The notes beneath the pieces are model-generated. The model saw nothing but the letters and a program-made list of their open reading frames with translations. It had not been told where the DNA came from and ran no database searches. A program made the position numbers and the translations under genes. Shown here piece after piece: positions 7,560-16,271 of a stretch of 64,000 nucleotides of DNA. Every line of letters starts with the position of its first letter. Positions within the stretch are counted from its first letter, which is position 1. The DNA is taken from NCBI RefSeq assembly GCF_048060115.1, contig NZ_JBHMIM010000043.1:1-64000 (forward strand). Direction: 5' to 3'. The DNA comes from Micromonospora_E sp048060115 (lineage in GTDB: Bacteria; Actinomycetota; Actinomycetes; Mycobacteriales; Micromonosporaceae).

Positions 7560-7867
7560 TGCGACCAATCCACCTTGCCCAACTTGACAAGGCCCGGCCC
7601 GTTCTCATCCTGACTCGCGAAGCGGTACGCCCCTACCTCACCCGGGTCACCGTCGCGCCCATCACCAGCACCATTCGCGGCCTGTCCACCGAAGTCCCTG
7701 TCGGCCCGGCCAACGGACTCGACCACGACAGCGTGGTCAGCTGCGACAACGTCGTCACCATCCCCAAGAGCACCCTGGGTCGGCACCTCGGCTACCTGCT
7801 GCCCCATCAGGAGCCCGCCTTGGCCGAGGCCATCCTCGCCGCCTACGACCTCGACCTGCCCGAATAG
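7559..7867 (+). CDS. mazF: MazF-type endoribonuclease toxin
   Basis: A 102-aa type II toxin of the MazF/PemK fold, expected to cut mRNA or other RNA at short sequences and slow growth when its antitoxin is degraded. Family hallmarks seen are the opening strand HLAQLDKARPVLILTRE, the VTVAPITSTIRGLSTEV core containing the usual T-x-x-R-G-L stretch, DHDSVVSCDNVVTIPKS, and the terminal helix. Length is normal for MazF, so the toxin looks intact. It is translated from an ATG overlapping the antitoxin stop and ends 6 nt before the 3' end of the convergent polymerase gene. Confidence 0.92.
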   Translation: MRPIHLAQLDKARPVLILTREAVRPYLTRVTVAPITSTIRGLSTEVPVGPANGLDHDSVVSCDNVVTIPKSTLGRHLGYLLPHQEPALAEAILAAYDLDLPE

Positions 7868-7872
7868 GGGTA

Positions 7873-8919
7873 CTAGCTGACATTTTCGCTGGTGGGGCGC
7901 TTGGCGCGGCTGGGTTGGACCCGCGCGGGTTCACCGGGCATCTTCGGGTGGTCCGGCGGGTACGGCAGATCCCCGGTGCCGTCGCGCTCGTCCCGGTCCG
8001 CCCACTCCAGCAGCGGGGTGATGTCCCACGGGGTGTCGTCGATCCCGGCGTGCGGGTCGCCCAGCTTCGCCAGCCGTGGTGGCACCGTCCGCAGGTCGAA
8101 GTCGTCCGGCTCCACCTGGGTCAGCTCGTCCCAGGTGACCGGGGTGGAGACGGTGGCGCGGGCGTTGGCCCGCAACGAGTACGCGCAGGCGATGGTGCGG
8201 TCGCGGGCCATCTGGTTGTAGTCGACGAAGACCTTCTCGCCGCGTTCCTCCTTCCACCACGCGGTGGTGACCAGGTCGGGGCGGCGCCGCTGCACCTCGC
8301 GGGCGAACGCGATGACCGCCCGGCGTACGTCGGTGAACACCCAGCGGGGCGCGATCCGCAGGTAGACGTGCACGCCTCGGCCGCCGGAGGTCTTCGGGTA
8401 GCCGGTAGCGCCGAGTTCGTCGAGGATGGCGCGTACCTCGCCGGCCGCCTCGACCGCGTCGGCGAAGTCGGTACCCGGTTGCGGGTCCAGGTCGATCCGC
8501 AGCTCGTCCGGCCGGTCGACGTCGCGCGAGCGCACCGGCCACGGGTGGAACACCACGGTACCCATCTGCGCTGCCCAGGCGACGTGGGCGAGATCGGTCG
8601 GGCACAGTTCGTCGGCGGTCCGCCCGCTGGGAAACTTGATCTCGGCGGTACCCAGCCACGCCGGGACGCCGCGGGCCGGCACCCGTTTCTGGAAGAACAT
8701 CTCCCCGTCGATACCGTCCGGGAAGCGCTGCAGCGTGGTGGGCCGGTCGCGCAGGGCCCGCATGATGCCGTCGCCGACCGCGAGGTAGTAGTCGAAGATG
8801 TCCCGCTTGGTGTAGCCCGGGCCGGGGAAGCAGACCCGGTCCGGGCTGCTGAGCCGGACCTGGTGGCCGGCCACTTCGACGGTGGTCACGGACCTGGAAC
8901 TGCGACTCTCGCCAGCCAT
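7873..8919 (-). CDS. LigD-type polymerase/primase domain protein (PolDom)
   Basis: A 348-aa stand-alone archaeo-eukaryotic primase-like polymerase, the domain found at the start of mycobacterial LigD. It extends or fills ends with preference for ribonucleotides in repair of double-strand breaks. Catalytic aspartates are in ELRIDLDPQPGTDF, the nucleotide-binding motif is SGGRGVHVYLRI, and the third metal ligand lies in EKVFVDYNQMARDRTIA. No ligase or phosphoesterase domain is attached. LigC is 3 kb away; no Ku gene is in the window. The tail (HPKMPGEPARVQPSRAKRP) is basic and probably disordered. ATG 8919 fits the family start. Confidence 0.92.
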   Translation of the reverse strand: MAGESRSSRSVTTVEVAGHQVRLSSPDRVCFPGPGYTKRDIFDYYLAVGDGIMRALRDRPTTLQRFPDGIDGEMFFQKRVPARGVPAWLGTAEIKFPSGRTADELCPTDLAHVAWAAQMGTVVFHPWPVRSRDVDRPDELRIDLDPQPGTDFADAVEAAGEVRAILDELGATGYPKTSGGRGVHVYLRIAPRWVFTDVRRAVIAFAREVQRRRPDLVTTAWWKEERGEKVFVDYNQMARDRTIACAYSLRANARATVSTPVTWDELTQVEPDDFDLRTVPPRLAKLGDPHAGIDDTPWDITPLLEWADRDERDGTGDLPYPPDHPKMPGEPARVQPSRAKRPTSENVS

Positions 8920-8988
8920 AGGCCGACCTTAGGCCCTGCGCGCCCGGTTCGGGGGGCGGCGCGACCGGTCCGCCGTACCGTAGAGGTC

Positions 8989-9393
8989 ATGACCGACGAG
9001 AAGGCTTCCCTGCCGAGCACCGAGCAGGAATGGCGGATGCGGCTGGATCCCGAGCAGTTCCGGGTGTTGCGCGAGGCCGGCACCGAGCGGCCGTGGACCG
9101 GCGAGTACGTCGACACCACCACGGTCGGCACCTACCACTGCCGGGCCTGCGACGCGCCGCTGTTCACCAGCGACACGAAGTTCGACTCGCACTGCGGCTG
9201 GCCGAGCTTCGACGAGGCGCTGCCCGGCTCGGTGCGGTACATCCAGGACCGGTCGCACGGCATGGTCCGCACCGAGATCCGGTGTGCCACCTGCGATTCG
9301 CATCTCGGGCACCGGTTCGACGGTGAGCGGTACACGCCGAAAAACGCCCGGTACTGCATGAACTCGGTGGCGCTGCGGCTGGAACCGGCCTGA
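8989..9393 (+). CDS. msrB: peptide-methionine (R)-S-oxide reductase MsrB
   Basis: A 134-aa cytoplasmic repair enzyme that reduces methionine-R-sulfoxide in proteins. It has the zinc site cysteines in CRACD and CATC, the CGWPSF motif, the histidine block SHLGHRF and the catalytic cysteine in RYCMNSVALRL. Length is standard for a single-domain MsrB. The ATG at 8989 lies about 70 nt from the divergent polymerase gene start and is chosen because residues before it would be antisense to that gene; a GAGG is a few nt upstream. Confidence 0.95.
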   Translation: MTDEKASLPSTEQEWRMRLDPEQFRVLREAGTERPWTGEYVDTTTVGTYHCRACDAPLFTSDTKFDSHCGWPSFDEALPGSVRYIQDRSHGMVRTEIRCATCDSHLGHRFDGERYTPKNARYCMNSVALRLEPA

Positions 9394-9488
9394 GATGGTG
9401 CGGTAATCAGCGGCATTTTGCCGATTTTGCCGGTCTACCGACCGACGATGGCGCACCCTGCGAAGAGGCCGACGTTGGGAGAGACGCC

Positions 9489-9749
9489 ATGGCGACCTGT
9501 GAGGTCTGCGGAAACGAATACTGGCTCACGTTCGACATCCGGACGGTGAGCGGGGAAACCTACACCTTCGACTCGTTCGAGTGCGCCATCCAGCTGCTCG
9601 CCCCGATCTGCGAACACTGCCAGTGCAAGATCGTCGGGCACGGGGTGGAGGTGTCCGGGCGGTTCTTCTGCTGTGCCCACTGTGCCCGTACGGTGGAACG
9701 CGAAGCTGGCGCACTGGTACGCGACGCGGTCGGCAGCCGACCCGGCTGA
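9489..9749 (+). CDS. small zinc-binding protein (metallothionein/TRASH-like)
   Basis: An 86-aa protein with nine cysteines. CEVCGNEYW at the N-terminus, SFECAIQLLAPICEHCQC in the middle and FFCCAHCARTV near the end make two or more zinc sites, in the pattern of prokaryotic TRASH or metallothionein-like small proteins. GGGAGAG stands 8 nt before the ATG. The target is unknown; it may be a metal chaperone or a nucleic-acid or protein adaptor. It is followed by an acetyltransferase gene starting 20 nt later on the same strand, probably co-transcribed. Confidence 0.75.
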   Translation: MATCEVCGNEYWLTFDIRTVSGETYTFDSFECAIQLLAPICEHCQCKIVGHGVEVSGRFFCCAHCARTVEREAGALVRDAVGSRPG

Positions 9750-9769
9750 CCCGCGTATCATCCCTCGGC

Positions 9770-10258
9770 GTGTCCGCCGAACCTGCCCTGACCTCGCACA
9801 TCGCGCGTACCGTCGAGCTGGATCCGCTGACCCTCTACCAACTGCTGAAACTACGGGTGGACGTCTTCGTGGTGGAGCAGGAGTGCGCGTACCCGGATCT
9901 GGACGGCCGCGACGTCGAGCCCGGCACCCTTCAGCTGTGGCTGTCCCGGGCCGACGCGGTGATCGCCTGCCTGCGCCTGTTGACCGATCCCGGCGACCCG
10001 GCGGGCGGTGGACCGGTCCGACGGATCGGCCGGGTGGCGGTGGCCGCCGGCGAACGGGGTCAGGGACACGCCGGACGGCTGGTCGACGCCGCTCTCGCCA
10101 TCGCCGGTGACCAGCTGTGTGTCCTGGACGCGCAGGCCCACCTGACCGCCCTCTACGCCCGGCACGGGTTCGCCGTGGCCGGTCCGGAGTACCTCGAGGA
10201 CGGGATCGCGCACGTGCCGATGCGCCGCCCGGCGAGCGGCGCCGCGAACGACGAGTGA
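9770..10258 (+). CDS. ElaA-family GNAT acetyltransferase
   Basis: A 162-aa GNAT protein close to ElaA: LYQLLKLRVDVFVVEQECAY is the typical ElaA opening (LY.LL.LR..VFVVEQ), acetyl-CoA motif A is IGRVAVAAGERGQGHAGRLV, and ARHGFAVAGPEYLEDGIAHV is motif B and the conserved end. The substrate is unknown. GTG 9770 is the start that gives a normal family N-terminus. Unlike the other two plain GNAT genes in this window, the cofactor motif is intact here. A hairpin follows the stop. Confidence 0.88.
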   Translation: MSAEPALTSHIARTVELDPLTLYQLLKLRVDVFVVEQECAYPDLDGRDVEPGTLQLWLSRADAVIACLRLLTDPGDPAGGGPVRRIGRVAVAAGERGQGHAGRLVDAALAIAGDQLCVLDAQAHLTALYARHGFAVAGPEYLEDGIAHVPMRRPASGAANDE

Positions 10259-10268
10259 CCGGCAGCCG

Positions 10269-10288
10269 GGTGGACGATCCCGTCCACC
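10269..10288. terminator. hairpin between convergent genes
   Basis: GGTGGACG-ATCC-CGTCCACC, a perfect 8-bp stem with a 4-nt loop, lies 11 nt after the ElaA-type gene and before the 3' end of the convergent membrane-protein gene, where it can serve both strands. Confidence 0.5.
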
Positions 10289-10325
10289 ACAGCCGCCGGC
10301 CCGCTCGTCAGGCAGCTGACCGAGG

Positions 10326-10697
10326 TCAGTGCTGACGTTCACCCGAGTTGCGCCAGGCGCTACCGGCCTTGGCCAACCCGCGGCTGATCACGTAACCGAT
10401 CGTCAGCAGGGCCACGTACCACCAGGCGGTGCTCGCCGGGAAGGGGTCCCCGACGCCGGCGGTGCCCTGCACGCCGTCGATGTTCGTGTTGATCACCTGC
10501 GAAGCCAGCAGCACACCGGCCACGGCGATCAGGTAGACGTAGAACTCCGTGCTCCGGAAAGCCGACTTGGTCTCGGTCCCCGGGGTCGTCGCCGGTCGCA
10601 TCCCGGCGTTCATGTCGCCCATCTGCGCCATGGTGGACTGACGGTCCATCCTCGGCCGTTCCATGGCGGTGTTGCGGGTCGGAGCCTGCGTACTCAT
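10326..10697 (-). CDS. small two-helix membrane protein
   Basis: A 123-aa protein with a disordered polar N-terminus rich in Met, Thr, Arg and Gln (about 45 residues) and two hydrophobic segments, FYVYLIAVAGVLLASQVI and WWYVALLTIGYVISRGLA, separated by a short glycine-rich loop. It begins at ATG 10697 with a GGAGGG ribosome site. The family is not recognised with a function; such proteins are common near haem genes in Micromonosporaceae but no role can be given. Confidence 0.75.
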   Translation of the reverse strand: MSTQAPTRNTAMERPRMDRQSTMAQMGDMNAGMRPATTPGTETKSAFRSTEFYVYLIAVAGVLLASQVINTNIDGVQGTAGVGDPFPASTAWWYVALLTIGYVISRGLAKAGSAWRNSGERQH

Positions 10698-10873
10698 CAC
10701 GCCCTCCTCCGGATCAGATGAGTGTTTCTCCGGTCCGATCGGTGCGGCCGGTTGGCCGACCAACCTCGGGGGGCAACTCCGGGATACCCGCGCCGCCCGC
10801 CGCTAACCAATCCTCGGCGGCCGCGATACCGGACAGTTCCCCGACTTGGCCCGCAAACGGGACCATCCAGTGA

Positions 10874-11581
10874 TCACGGGAGATTGTCGATCAGATCGGC
10901 CACCGACCGGCGGCGGCCGGTGAAGAACGGTACCTCCTCGCGGACGTGGCGGCGGGCCCCGGACGCGCGCAGGTCCCGCATCAGGTCGACGATCCGGTGC
11001 AGCTCGTCGGCTTCGAAGGCGAGCATCCACTCGTAGTCGCCGAGCGCGAACGACGCCACCGTGTTCGCCCGCACGTCCGGGTACGGCCGGGCCATCTTCC
11101 CGTGCTCGGCGAGCAACGCCCGGCGTTCCTCGTCGGGCAGCAGGTACCACTCGTAGGACCGGACGAACGGATAGACGCAGATGTACGCCCGCGCCTCCTC
11201 CCCGGCGAGGAAGGCCGGCACATGGCTCTTGTTGAACTCGGCCGGCCGGTGCAGCGCCAGCTGGGACCAGACCGGCGCGAGGTGCCGGCCGAGCGCGGTG
11301 CGCCGCAGCCGCCCGTAGGCGTCCTGCAGGTCGTCGCTGTCGGCGGCGTGCCACCAGATCATGATGTCGGCGTCGGCCCGCAGCCCCGCGACGTCGTAGC
11401 TGCCCCGGACGGTCACCCCCTTGGCTGCCAGTTCACCGAAGAGCGACTCGACCTCGCCGACCAGCCCGTCGCGCAGCGCCGGCAGCCGCTCGGCCACCCG
11501 GAACACCGACCACATCGTGTACTGGATCGTCTCGTTCAGCTCCCGCAACCGGGCCGCGTTGCTCTGCTGCTCGCCACTCAT
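10874..11581 (-). CDS. hemQ: coproheme decarboxylase HemQ
   Basis: A 235-aa chlorite-dismutase-fold protein that decarboxylates coproheme to haem b using peroxide, the last step of the coproporphyrin-dependent pathway in Gram-positive bacteria. Seen: NETIQYTMWSVFRV opening, the RGSYDVAGLRADADIMIWWH segment, the conserved YPFVRSYEWYLL (actinobacterial catalytic-tyrosine region), SFALGDYEWMLAFEADELH and the proximal histidine region RIVDLMRDLR. The ATG at 11581 overlaps the stop of hemY (ATGA), so the two are translationally coupled. Order hemE-hemY-hemQ on one strand matches other actinobacteria. Confidence 0.94.
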   Translation of the reverse strand: MSGEQQSNAARLRELNETIQYTMWSVFRVAERLPALRDGLVGEVESLFGELAAKGVTVRGSYDVAGLRADADIMIWWHAADSDDLQDAYGRLRRTALGRHLAPVWSQLALHRPAEFNKSHVPAFLAGEEARAYICVYPFVRSYEWYLLPDEERRALLAEHGKMARPYPDVRANTVASFALGDYEWMLAFEADELHRIVDLMRDLRASGARRHVREEVPFFTGRRRSVADLIDNLP

Positions 11582-13008
11582 CTGCGTACCTTCTCCAGAC
11601 TGGTCAGGATCTCTTCGGCGGCGCTTTCCCCGGACCGTACACACACCGGGATGCCAATTCCGTCGTACGCGGCGCCGGCCAGTGCCACTCGCAGCCGGGC
11701 CGACCGCAGCGATCCCCGCGCCGCGGCCACCCGGTCGAGGTGTCCCGGCGGATACTGCGGCAGCGAGCCACCCCACCGCTGCACATGGGTCTGCACGGCG
11801 GCCGGTAGCCGGACACCGGTGAGCCGGGTCAGCTCGGCGTGCACCGTGGCGACCAACTCGTCGTCGTCGCGCTGCAGTAGCTGCTCGTCGCCATAGCGCC
11901 CAAGGGAGGCCCGGACCACCGCAAGCCCGTCCGCCCGGCGCAGCTGGCCCCATTTGGTGCTGAAGAACGTGGCGGCCTTGGTCATGGTCCCTTCGACCGC
12001 CGGCACCAGGAAACCGGAGGTCTCCGGCAGCTCCGAGGTGGCCAGGGCCATGGTGACCAGCGCGATGCTCGCGTAGTCGAGCGCCCCGACCCGCACCGCC
12101 GCGGCCGCGTCCACCGGGGCGAGCAGCCGGGCCGCCGGCCGGGCCGGCACCGCCAGCACCACCGCGTCGGCATCCACCCGCTCGGCCCCGCGGGTCGGCC
12201 CCACCACCAGCCGCCAACCGGCCGCTGACGCCGCCAACTCCCGTACCACCGCCCCGGTGCGCAACCGCACCTCGACCCCGCCGTCGGCGGTCGACAATGC
12301 TGCCCGGATCGCCGCCACCAACTGGCTGAGACCGCCGTCGACGCTGCCGAAGACCGGCGCGCCGGCCGCCGCCGGCCGCGCCGCCAGCGCGGCCCGCACC
12401 GCGTCGCGCAGGGTGTGCCGGGTCCGGGCTGTGGCGGCCAGCCCCGGGATGGTGGTGGCCAGCGACAACGTGTCCGCCCGACCCGCGTACACCCCGCCGA
12501 GCATCGGATCGACGAGCCGGTCGACGACCTCTTCGCCGAGCCGGCGGCGGACCAGTTCGCCCACGGCGACATCCTCGTCGGGTCCCAGCAGCGGCGTACC
12601 GTCGTCGGGGTCGCGCTCGGGGGCGGCCCGGGCCACCGGGGCGACCGCGGCGAGGTCACCCGGGACGCCGATCAGCGTGCCGCCTGGCAGCGGCACCAGC
12701 CGGCCGTCGCGGGCCAGCGACGCCTGACCGACCGCCGGATGCACCAGCCGGTCGGCGAGGCCGACGCGGCGGGCCAACGCGACCGCGGCGGAGTCTCCGC
12801 CGGCGGGATCGCGCATCAGGAACGCCTCGGCGCCGCGCTCCACCGGGCGACCGGCGAACTGCCCGGTACGCAGTTTTCCGCCCAGCTCGCTGGACTGCTC
12901 GAACACGGTGATCCGGGTGCCGGCCGGTGCCCGATCGCGGAGCCGCACCGCTGCGGCAAGTCCGGCGATCCCGCCGCCCACCACGGCTATCCGCCACGGT
13001 TGCTGCAT
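11578..13008 (-). CDS. hemY: coproporphyrinogen III oxidase (HemY/CgoX type)
   Basis: A 476-aa FAD enzyme oxidising coproporphyrinogen III to coproporphyrin III in the pathway that ends with HemQ. The dinucleotide fold IAVVGGGIAGLAAAVRL is at residues 7-23, followed by TVFEQSSELGGKLRT and the GAEAFLMRDP substrate-site region; GVYAGRADTLSLATTIPGL is a clear family signature. The start is ATG 13008, which places the FAD motif at the correct distance; upstream codons in frame look non-coding. Historically annotated as protoporphyrinogen oxidase HemG. It lies 82 nt downstream of hemE. Confidence 0.93.
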   Translation of the reverse strand: MQQPWRIAVVGGGIAGLAAAVRLRDRAPAGTRITVFEQSSELGGKLRTGQFAGRPVERGAEAFLMRDPAGGDSAAVALARRVGLADRLVHPAVGQASLARDGRLVPLPGGTLIGVPGDLAAVAPVARAAPERDPDDGTPLLGPDEDVAVGELVRRRLGEEVVDRLVDPMLGGVYAGRADTLSLATTIPGLAATARTRHTLRDAVRAALAARPAAAGAPVFGSVDGGLSQLVAAIRAALSTADGGVEVRLRTGAVVRELAASAAGWRLVVGPTRGAERVDADAVVLAVPARPAARLLAPVDAAAAVRVGALDYASIALVTMALATSELPETSGFLVPAVEGTMTKAATFFSTKWGQLRRADGLAVVRASLGRYGDEQLLQRDDDELVATVHAELTRLTGVRLPAAVQTHVQRWGGSLPQYPPGHLDRVAAARGSLRSARLRVALAGAAYDGIGIPVCVRSGESAAEEILTSLEKVRR

Positions 13009-13090
13009 ACCGTCACCTTGCCACCTGCCGCGCCCACACCATCCACCGCCCCGGCGCGGGGCGATCTTCATCCTCGCGATGGCGTGCCGC

Positions 13091-14176
13091 TCACCGCACC
13101 GACGTCGTGTGCACCAACTCGACCACCCGGGTCAGCACGTCGGGGTCGGTCTCCGGGAGGACCCCGTGGCCGAGGTTGAACACGTGACCCGGCGCGGCCA
13201 GCCCTTCGGCCAGTACCCGGCGGACCTCCACCTCGATCACCGGCCAGGGCGCCAGCAGCAGGCACGGGTCGAGGTTGCCCTGCACCGCCCGCTGCGGACC
13301 GATCCGCACGGTCGCGGCGTCCAGCGGGGTACGCCAGTCCACGCCGACCACGTCGGCACCGGCCTCGCCCATCGCGCCGAGCAGCTCGGCGGTGCCGACT
13401 CCGAAGTGGATTCGGGGCACCCCGGCGTCGGCCAGTTGGTGCAGCACCGCCGCCGAGTGCGGCATCACGTACCGACGGTAGTCCGCCTCGGACAGGGTGC
13501 CGGCCCACGAGTCGAAGAGCTGGACCGCCGACACGCCGGCGGCGATCTGTACTCGAAGGAACTCCAGGGTGATCTCGGCGAGTCGGGCACACAACGCGTG
13601 CCAGGTGTCGGGTTCGCCGTACATCAGGGCTTTGGTCCGCCCGTGGGTACGCGACGGCCCGCCCTCGACGAGGTAGCTGGCCAGGGTGAACGGCGCACCG
13701 GCGAACCCGATCAGCGGGGTGTGACCGAGCTGTGGGACGAGCAGCCGCACCGCCTCGTCGACGAAGTCGACGTCGTCCGGGGTGATCCGGCGCAGCCGTC
13801 CGACGTCGGCGGCGCTGCGGATCGGATCGGCGATCACCGGGCCGGTGCCGGCCACGATGTCCAGCTCGACACCGGCTGCGGCGACCGGCACCACGATGTC
13901 GCTGAACAGGATGGCCGCGTCCACCCCGTGCCGGCGTACCGGCTGCATGGTGATCTCGGCGACCAGATTCGGCTGCCGGCAGGACTCCAGCATGCCGATC
14001 CCGCTGCGCAGGTCGCGGTACTCCGGTAGCGAACGCCCGGCCTGGCGCATGAACCACACCGGGGTGTGCGGCACCGGCTCGCGGCGGCAGGCCCGAACGA
14101 AGGCCGAGTCGTTCATCGTCGCGGATGCTCCGTCGTGGGCAGCGTTGCCCGGCGTCGTGGTGGTCACCGGCGTCAT
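13091..14176 (-). CDS. hemE: uroporphyrinogen decarboxylase
   Basis: A 361-aa enzyme that converts uroporphyrinogen III to coproporphyrinogen III. The family signature PVWFMRQAGRSLPEYR is at about residues 36-51, and GFAGAPFTLASYLVEGGPS, QLFDSWAG and HFGVGTAELL are conserved active-site parts; DWRTPLD and QGNLDPCLLL follow. GGAGGT lies 12 nt before ATG 14176; a later start at MNDSAF is possible. First gene of the hemE-hemY-hemQ set and divergent from the DUF3000 gene. Confidence 0.96.
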   Translation of the reverse strand: MTPVTTTTPGNAAHDGASATMNDSAFVRACRREPVPHTPVWFMRQAGRSLPEYRDLRSGIGMLESCRQPNLVAEITMQPVRRHGVDAAILFSDIVVPVAAAGVELDIVAGTGPVIADPIRSAADVGRLRRITPDDVDFVDEAVRLLVPQLGHTPLIGFAGAPFTLASYLVEGGPSRTHGRTKALMYGEPDTWHALCARLAEITLEFLRVQIAAGVSAVQLFDSWAGTLSEADYRRYVMPHSAAVLHQLADAGVPRIHFGVGTAELLGAMGEAGADVVGVDWRTPLDAATVRIGPQRAVQGNLDPCLLLAPWPVIEVEVRRVLAEGLAAPGHVFNLGHGVLPETDPDVLTRVVELVHTTSVR

Positions 14177-14287
14177 GGTGCCATGGCTACCTCCGCACTC
14201 AGCAGCCGTGCCCCGATCCCGGGTGTCGCAGCGCCGGCCCGGCGTGCCGGTCCCCCATCGGCCCCGGCGGCGGCCTAGGCTGCGTTC

Positions 14288-14860
14288 ATGGCCCCCCGTA
14301 CCGCGTTGCCCGAGGCGTTCCACCGCGCCGTCGCCGGACTACGCGCGGTCGCCCCACGGGAGGAGATCCAGATCGAGGAGGTCGGCGCGCCGCAGCGGCT
14401 CGCGCCGTACGCGTTCGCGCTGAGCGCCACCGTCCTGCGTGCCTCGGACGAGGTGGCCACCGGGCGGCTGGTCCTGTTGCACGATCCGGCCGGGCACGAC
14501 GCCTGGCAGGGCACGCTGCGGCTGGTGACCTATGTCACCGCCGATCTGGAGGTCGACCTGGTCGCCGATCCGCTGCTCCCCGGCGTCGGCTGGACCTGGC
14601 TGACCGACGCGTTGCAGACACACGGCGCGACCTGCACCGCGATCGGCGGCACCGTCACTCAGACCTGCTCCACCCGCTTCGGCGAGCTCGCCGGTCCGCC
14701 GGCCGGCGGGGACATCGAGATCCGGGCGTCGTGGACCCCGTTGACCACCGGGCTCAGTGCCCATCTGCTCGCCTGGTGCGACCTGCTGGCTTCGGCTGCC
14801 GGGCTACCGCCGCCCGGCGTGACGGCACTGCCTGCCCGTTGGCCGCCCGCAGCCAACTGA
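14288..14860 (+). CDS. DUF3000 family protein
   Basis: A 190-aa protein matching the actinobacterial DUF3000 family (the Rv2680 position next to hemE and RNase D). Typical pieces are LPEAFHRAVAGLRAV, LAPYAFALSATVL, GRLVLLHDPAGHDAWQGTLR and a WTWLTDAL helix. No catalytic residues or membrane segments are evident; the function is unknown. It is divergent from hemE with a 111-nt gap and convergent with the protease gene. Confidence 0.88.
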   Translation: MAPRTALPEAFHRAVAGLRAVAPREEIQIEEVGAPQRLAPYAFALSATVLRASDEVATGRLVLLHDPAGHDAWQGTLRLVTYVTADLEVDLVADPLLPGVGWTWLTDALQTHGATCTAIGGTVTQTCSTRFGELAGPPAGGDIEIRASWTPLTTGLSAHLLAWCDLLASAAGLPPPGVTALPARWPPAAN

Positions 14861-14893
14861 GCAATCCTGGCAGCTGAGCAAGCGCCGGCACCG

Positions 14894-16033
14894 TCAACAG
14901 ATGTCGAACGCCGCACAGGCGACCTGCATCGGCACCGCCAGGCCGATTCCCTCGGCGTCACGTGCCTTGGCTGTGGCGATCCCGACCACCTGCGTACTGC
15001 TGTTGATCACCGGCCCGCCGGAGTTTCCTGCGTTGATCGGGGCGTCGAACTGCAGCACCGGCCCAGACCCGTCGTCGGCTTCCCGCAGCGCGCTGACCAC
15101 CCCTATGGTGACGGTGTCCACCAGCCCGAGCGGCGCGCCGACGACCACGATCTGCTGGCCGGCTTTCACTCCGTCGTTCGCCGCCATCAGACCGGCGTAC
15201 GACTCGCTGGTGCGCAGCAGGGCCACATCGCTGTCGGCGTCCACCGCCGCGATGCTCGCCTCCACCCGCTCGCCGTCGCGTTCGAGGAAGACCCGACGGC
15301 TGCCGGCCAGGTAACCCGCCTCGATGACGTGGTAGTTGGTCAGCAGGTCGGTGCCGCCGGCATCCGGCTCGCCCACCGCGAAGGCGGTGCCGGTGAAGCG
15401 TCCGGCGCTGACCCGAAACACGCTCGGCAGCGCGGCGGCGGCGATGGACTCCGGGTCGAAGGCGGCGCCGACCTGGCGCTCCAGGTCGGCGGTGCGCGAT
15501 TCGACCAGGTCGAACCGGTCGGCATCGGCACCCTGCGCCTGCGCCAGCCGCTGGTCGGCCTCGCTCAGCCGATCGGTCAGCTGGTTGATCTGGTACGTCT
15601 GGAATCCGGCCAGCACGGCCAGCCCGGCCACGAGTAGCAGCGCGGTCACCCTCAGCCAGCCGCGCTGAGGCTGCGGCACCACCCGGCGCAGTTGGTCCGG
15701 CGGTGGAGCCCACGGACCGGAACGTTCCGTCGCGGGCCGCGTCGGCGGACCGGCGGCGGACTTCGACGAGAACGCCTCGGCCGCGGCGGGCGTTGCGGGC
15801 ACCGTCGGCTCTGGCGCTGATCCGTACGCCGCCGGTCCGGCTGACTCGTCGGCTGGTGTCGAGGAGTCCGGGACAGTCGGCGTGAAGCTCTGCGTATCCG
15901 GCGCTGTCGAGGCCCATGGCGGCACGGGAGCCGTTCGGGACGGCAACAGGGGTGCTGTGAGGTCCAGCGCGGCGTGCCGCGGCCCGGCTGGATCCATGAC
16001 AGGATCGGATCGCTGATCGTTTCCACTGGTCAT
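14894..16033 (-). CDS. membrane-anchored trypsin-like serine protease
   Basis: A 379-aa protein beginning at ATG 16033 behind AGGAGAGG. About 120 residues of Pro/Ala/Ser/Thr-rich cytoplasmic segment precede a transmembrane helix (VTALLLVAGLAVLAGFQTYQ), then a short coiled coil (LTDRLSEADQRLAQAQ) and a trypsin-fold domain. The triad is H in LLTNYHVIEAGY, D in DSDVALLRTSE and S in NAGNSGGPVIN, as in HtrA/DegP-like enzymes, but no PDZ domain follows; the protein ends with a cysteine pair (VACAAFDIC). It probably acts outside the membrane in protein quality control or signalling. Confidence 0.88.
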   Translation of the reverse strand: MTSGNDQRSDPVMDPAGPRHAALDLTAPLLPSRTAPVPPWASTAPDTQSFTPTVPDSSTPADESAGPAAYGSAPEPTVPATPAAAEAFSSKSAAGPPTRPATERSGPWAPPPDQLRRVVPQPQRGWLRVTALLLVAGLAVLAGFQTYQINQLTDRLSEADQRLAQAQGADADRFDLVESRTADLERQVGAAFDPESIAAAALPSVFRVSAGRFTGTAFAVGEPDAGGTDLLTNYHVIEAGYLAGSRRVFLERDGERVEASIAAVDADSDVALLRTSESYAGLMAANDGVKAGQQIVVVGAPLGLVDTVTIGVVSALREADDGSGPVLQFDAPINAGNSGGPVINSSTQVVGIATAKARDAEGIGLAVPMQVACAAFDIC

Positions 16034-16166
16034 GTGGCAGCCTCTCCTCCGCTGCGGCAGCCCGGCCCACCCCTGCCGCGCAAGCGGCGACAAGAACGGT
16101 ACCGGGTGATACCACCTTTGTCGTGCCGGCAACAGCGAAAACGCGAATGTGGCCCGGTTCTTGCCC

Positions 16167-16195
16167 ACTGTATGCCTGTTTCGTGCTATTGATAA
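16167..16195 (-). promoter_or_regulatory. candidate sigma-70-type promoter for the protease gene
   Basis: On the minus strand TTATCA (16195-16190) and TACAGT (16172-16167) are separated by 17 nt, a fair match to housekeeping -35/-10 boxes in an otherwise AT-richer patch. It would give a leader of about 125 nt. Not supported by anything other than sequence. Confidence 0.35.
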
Positions 16196-16271
16196 CTTTG
16201 TCGGCCCGGACCGCCGACGCGCCGGTCGTACCTGGCGGCGTCTCCGGCAGCCCGGGCACTAGGGTTGTCAG

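Noticed and set aside
7915..8988. Plus-strand open frame extending the MsrB gene upstream by ~350 codons
   Set aside because: That part is the exact antisense of the well-supported LigD-type polymerase gene; the MsrB domain starts at 8989.
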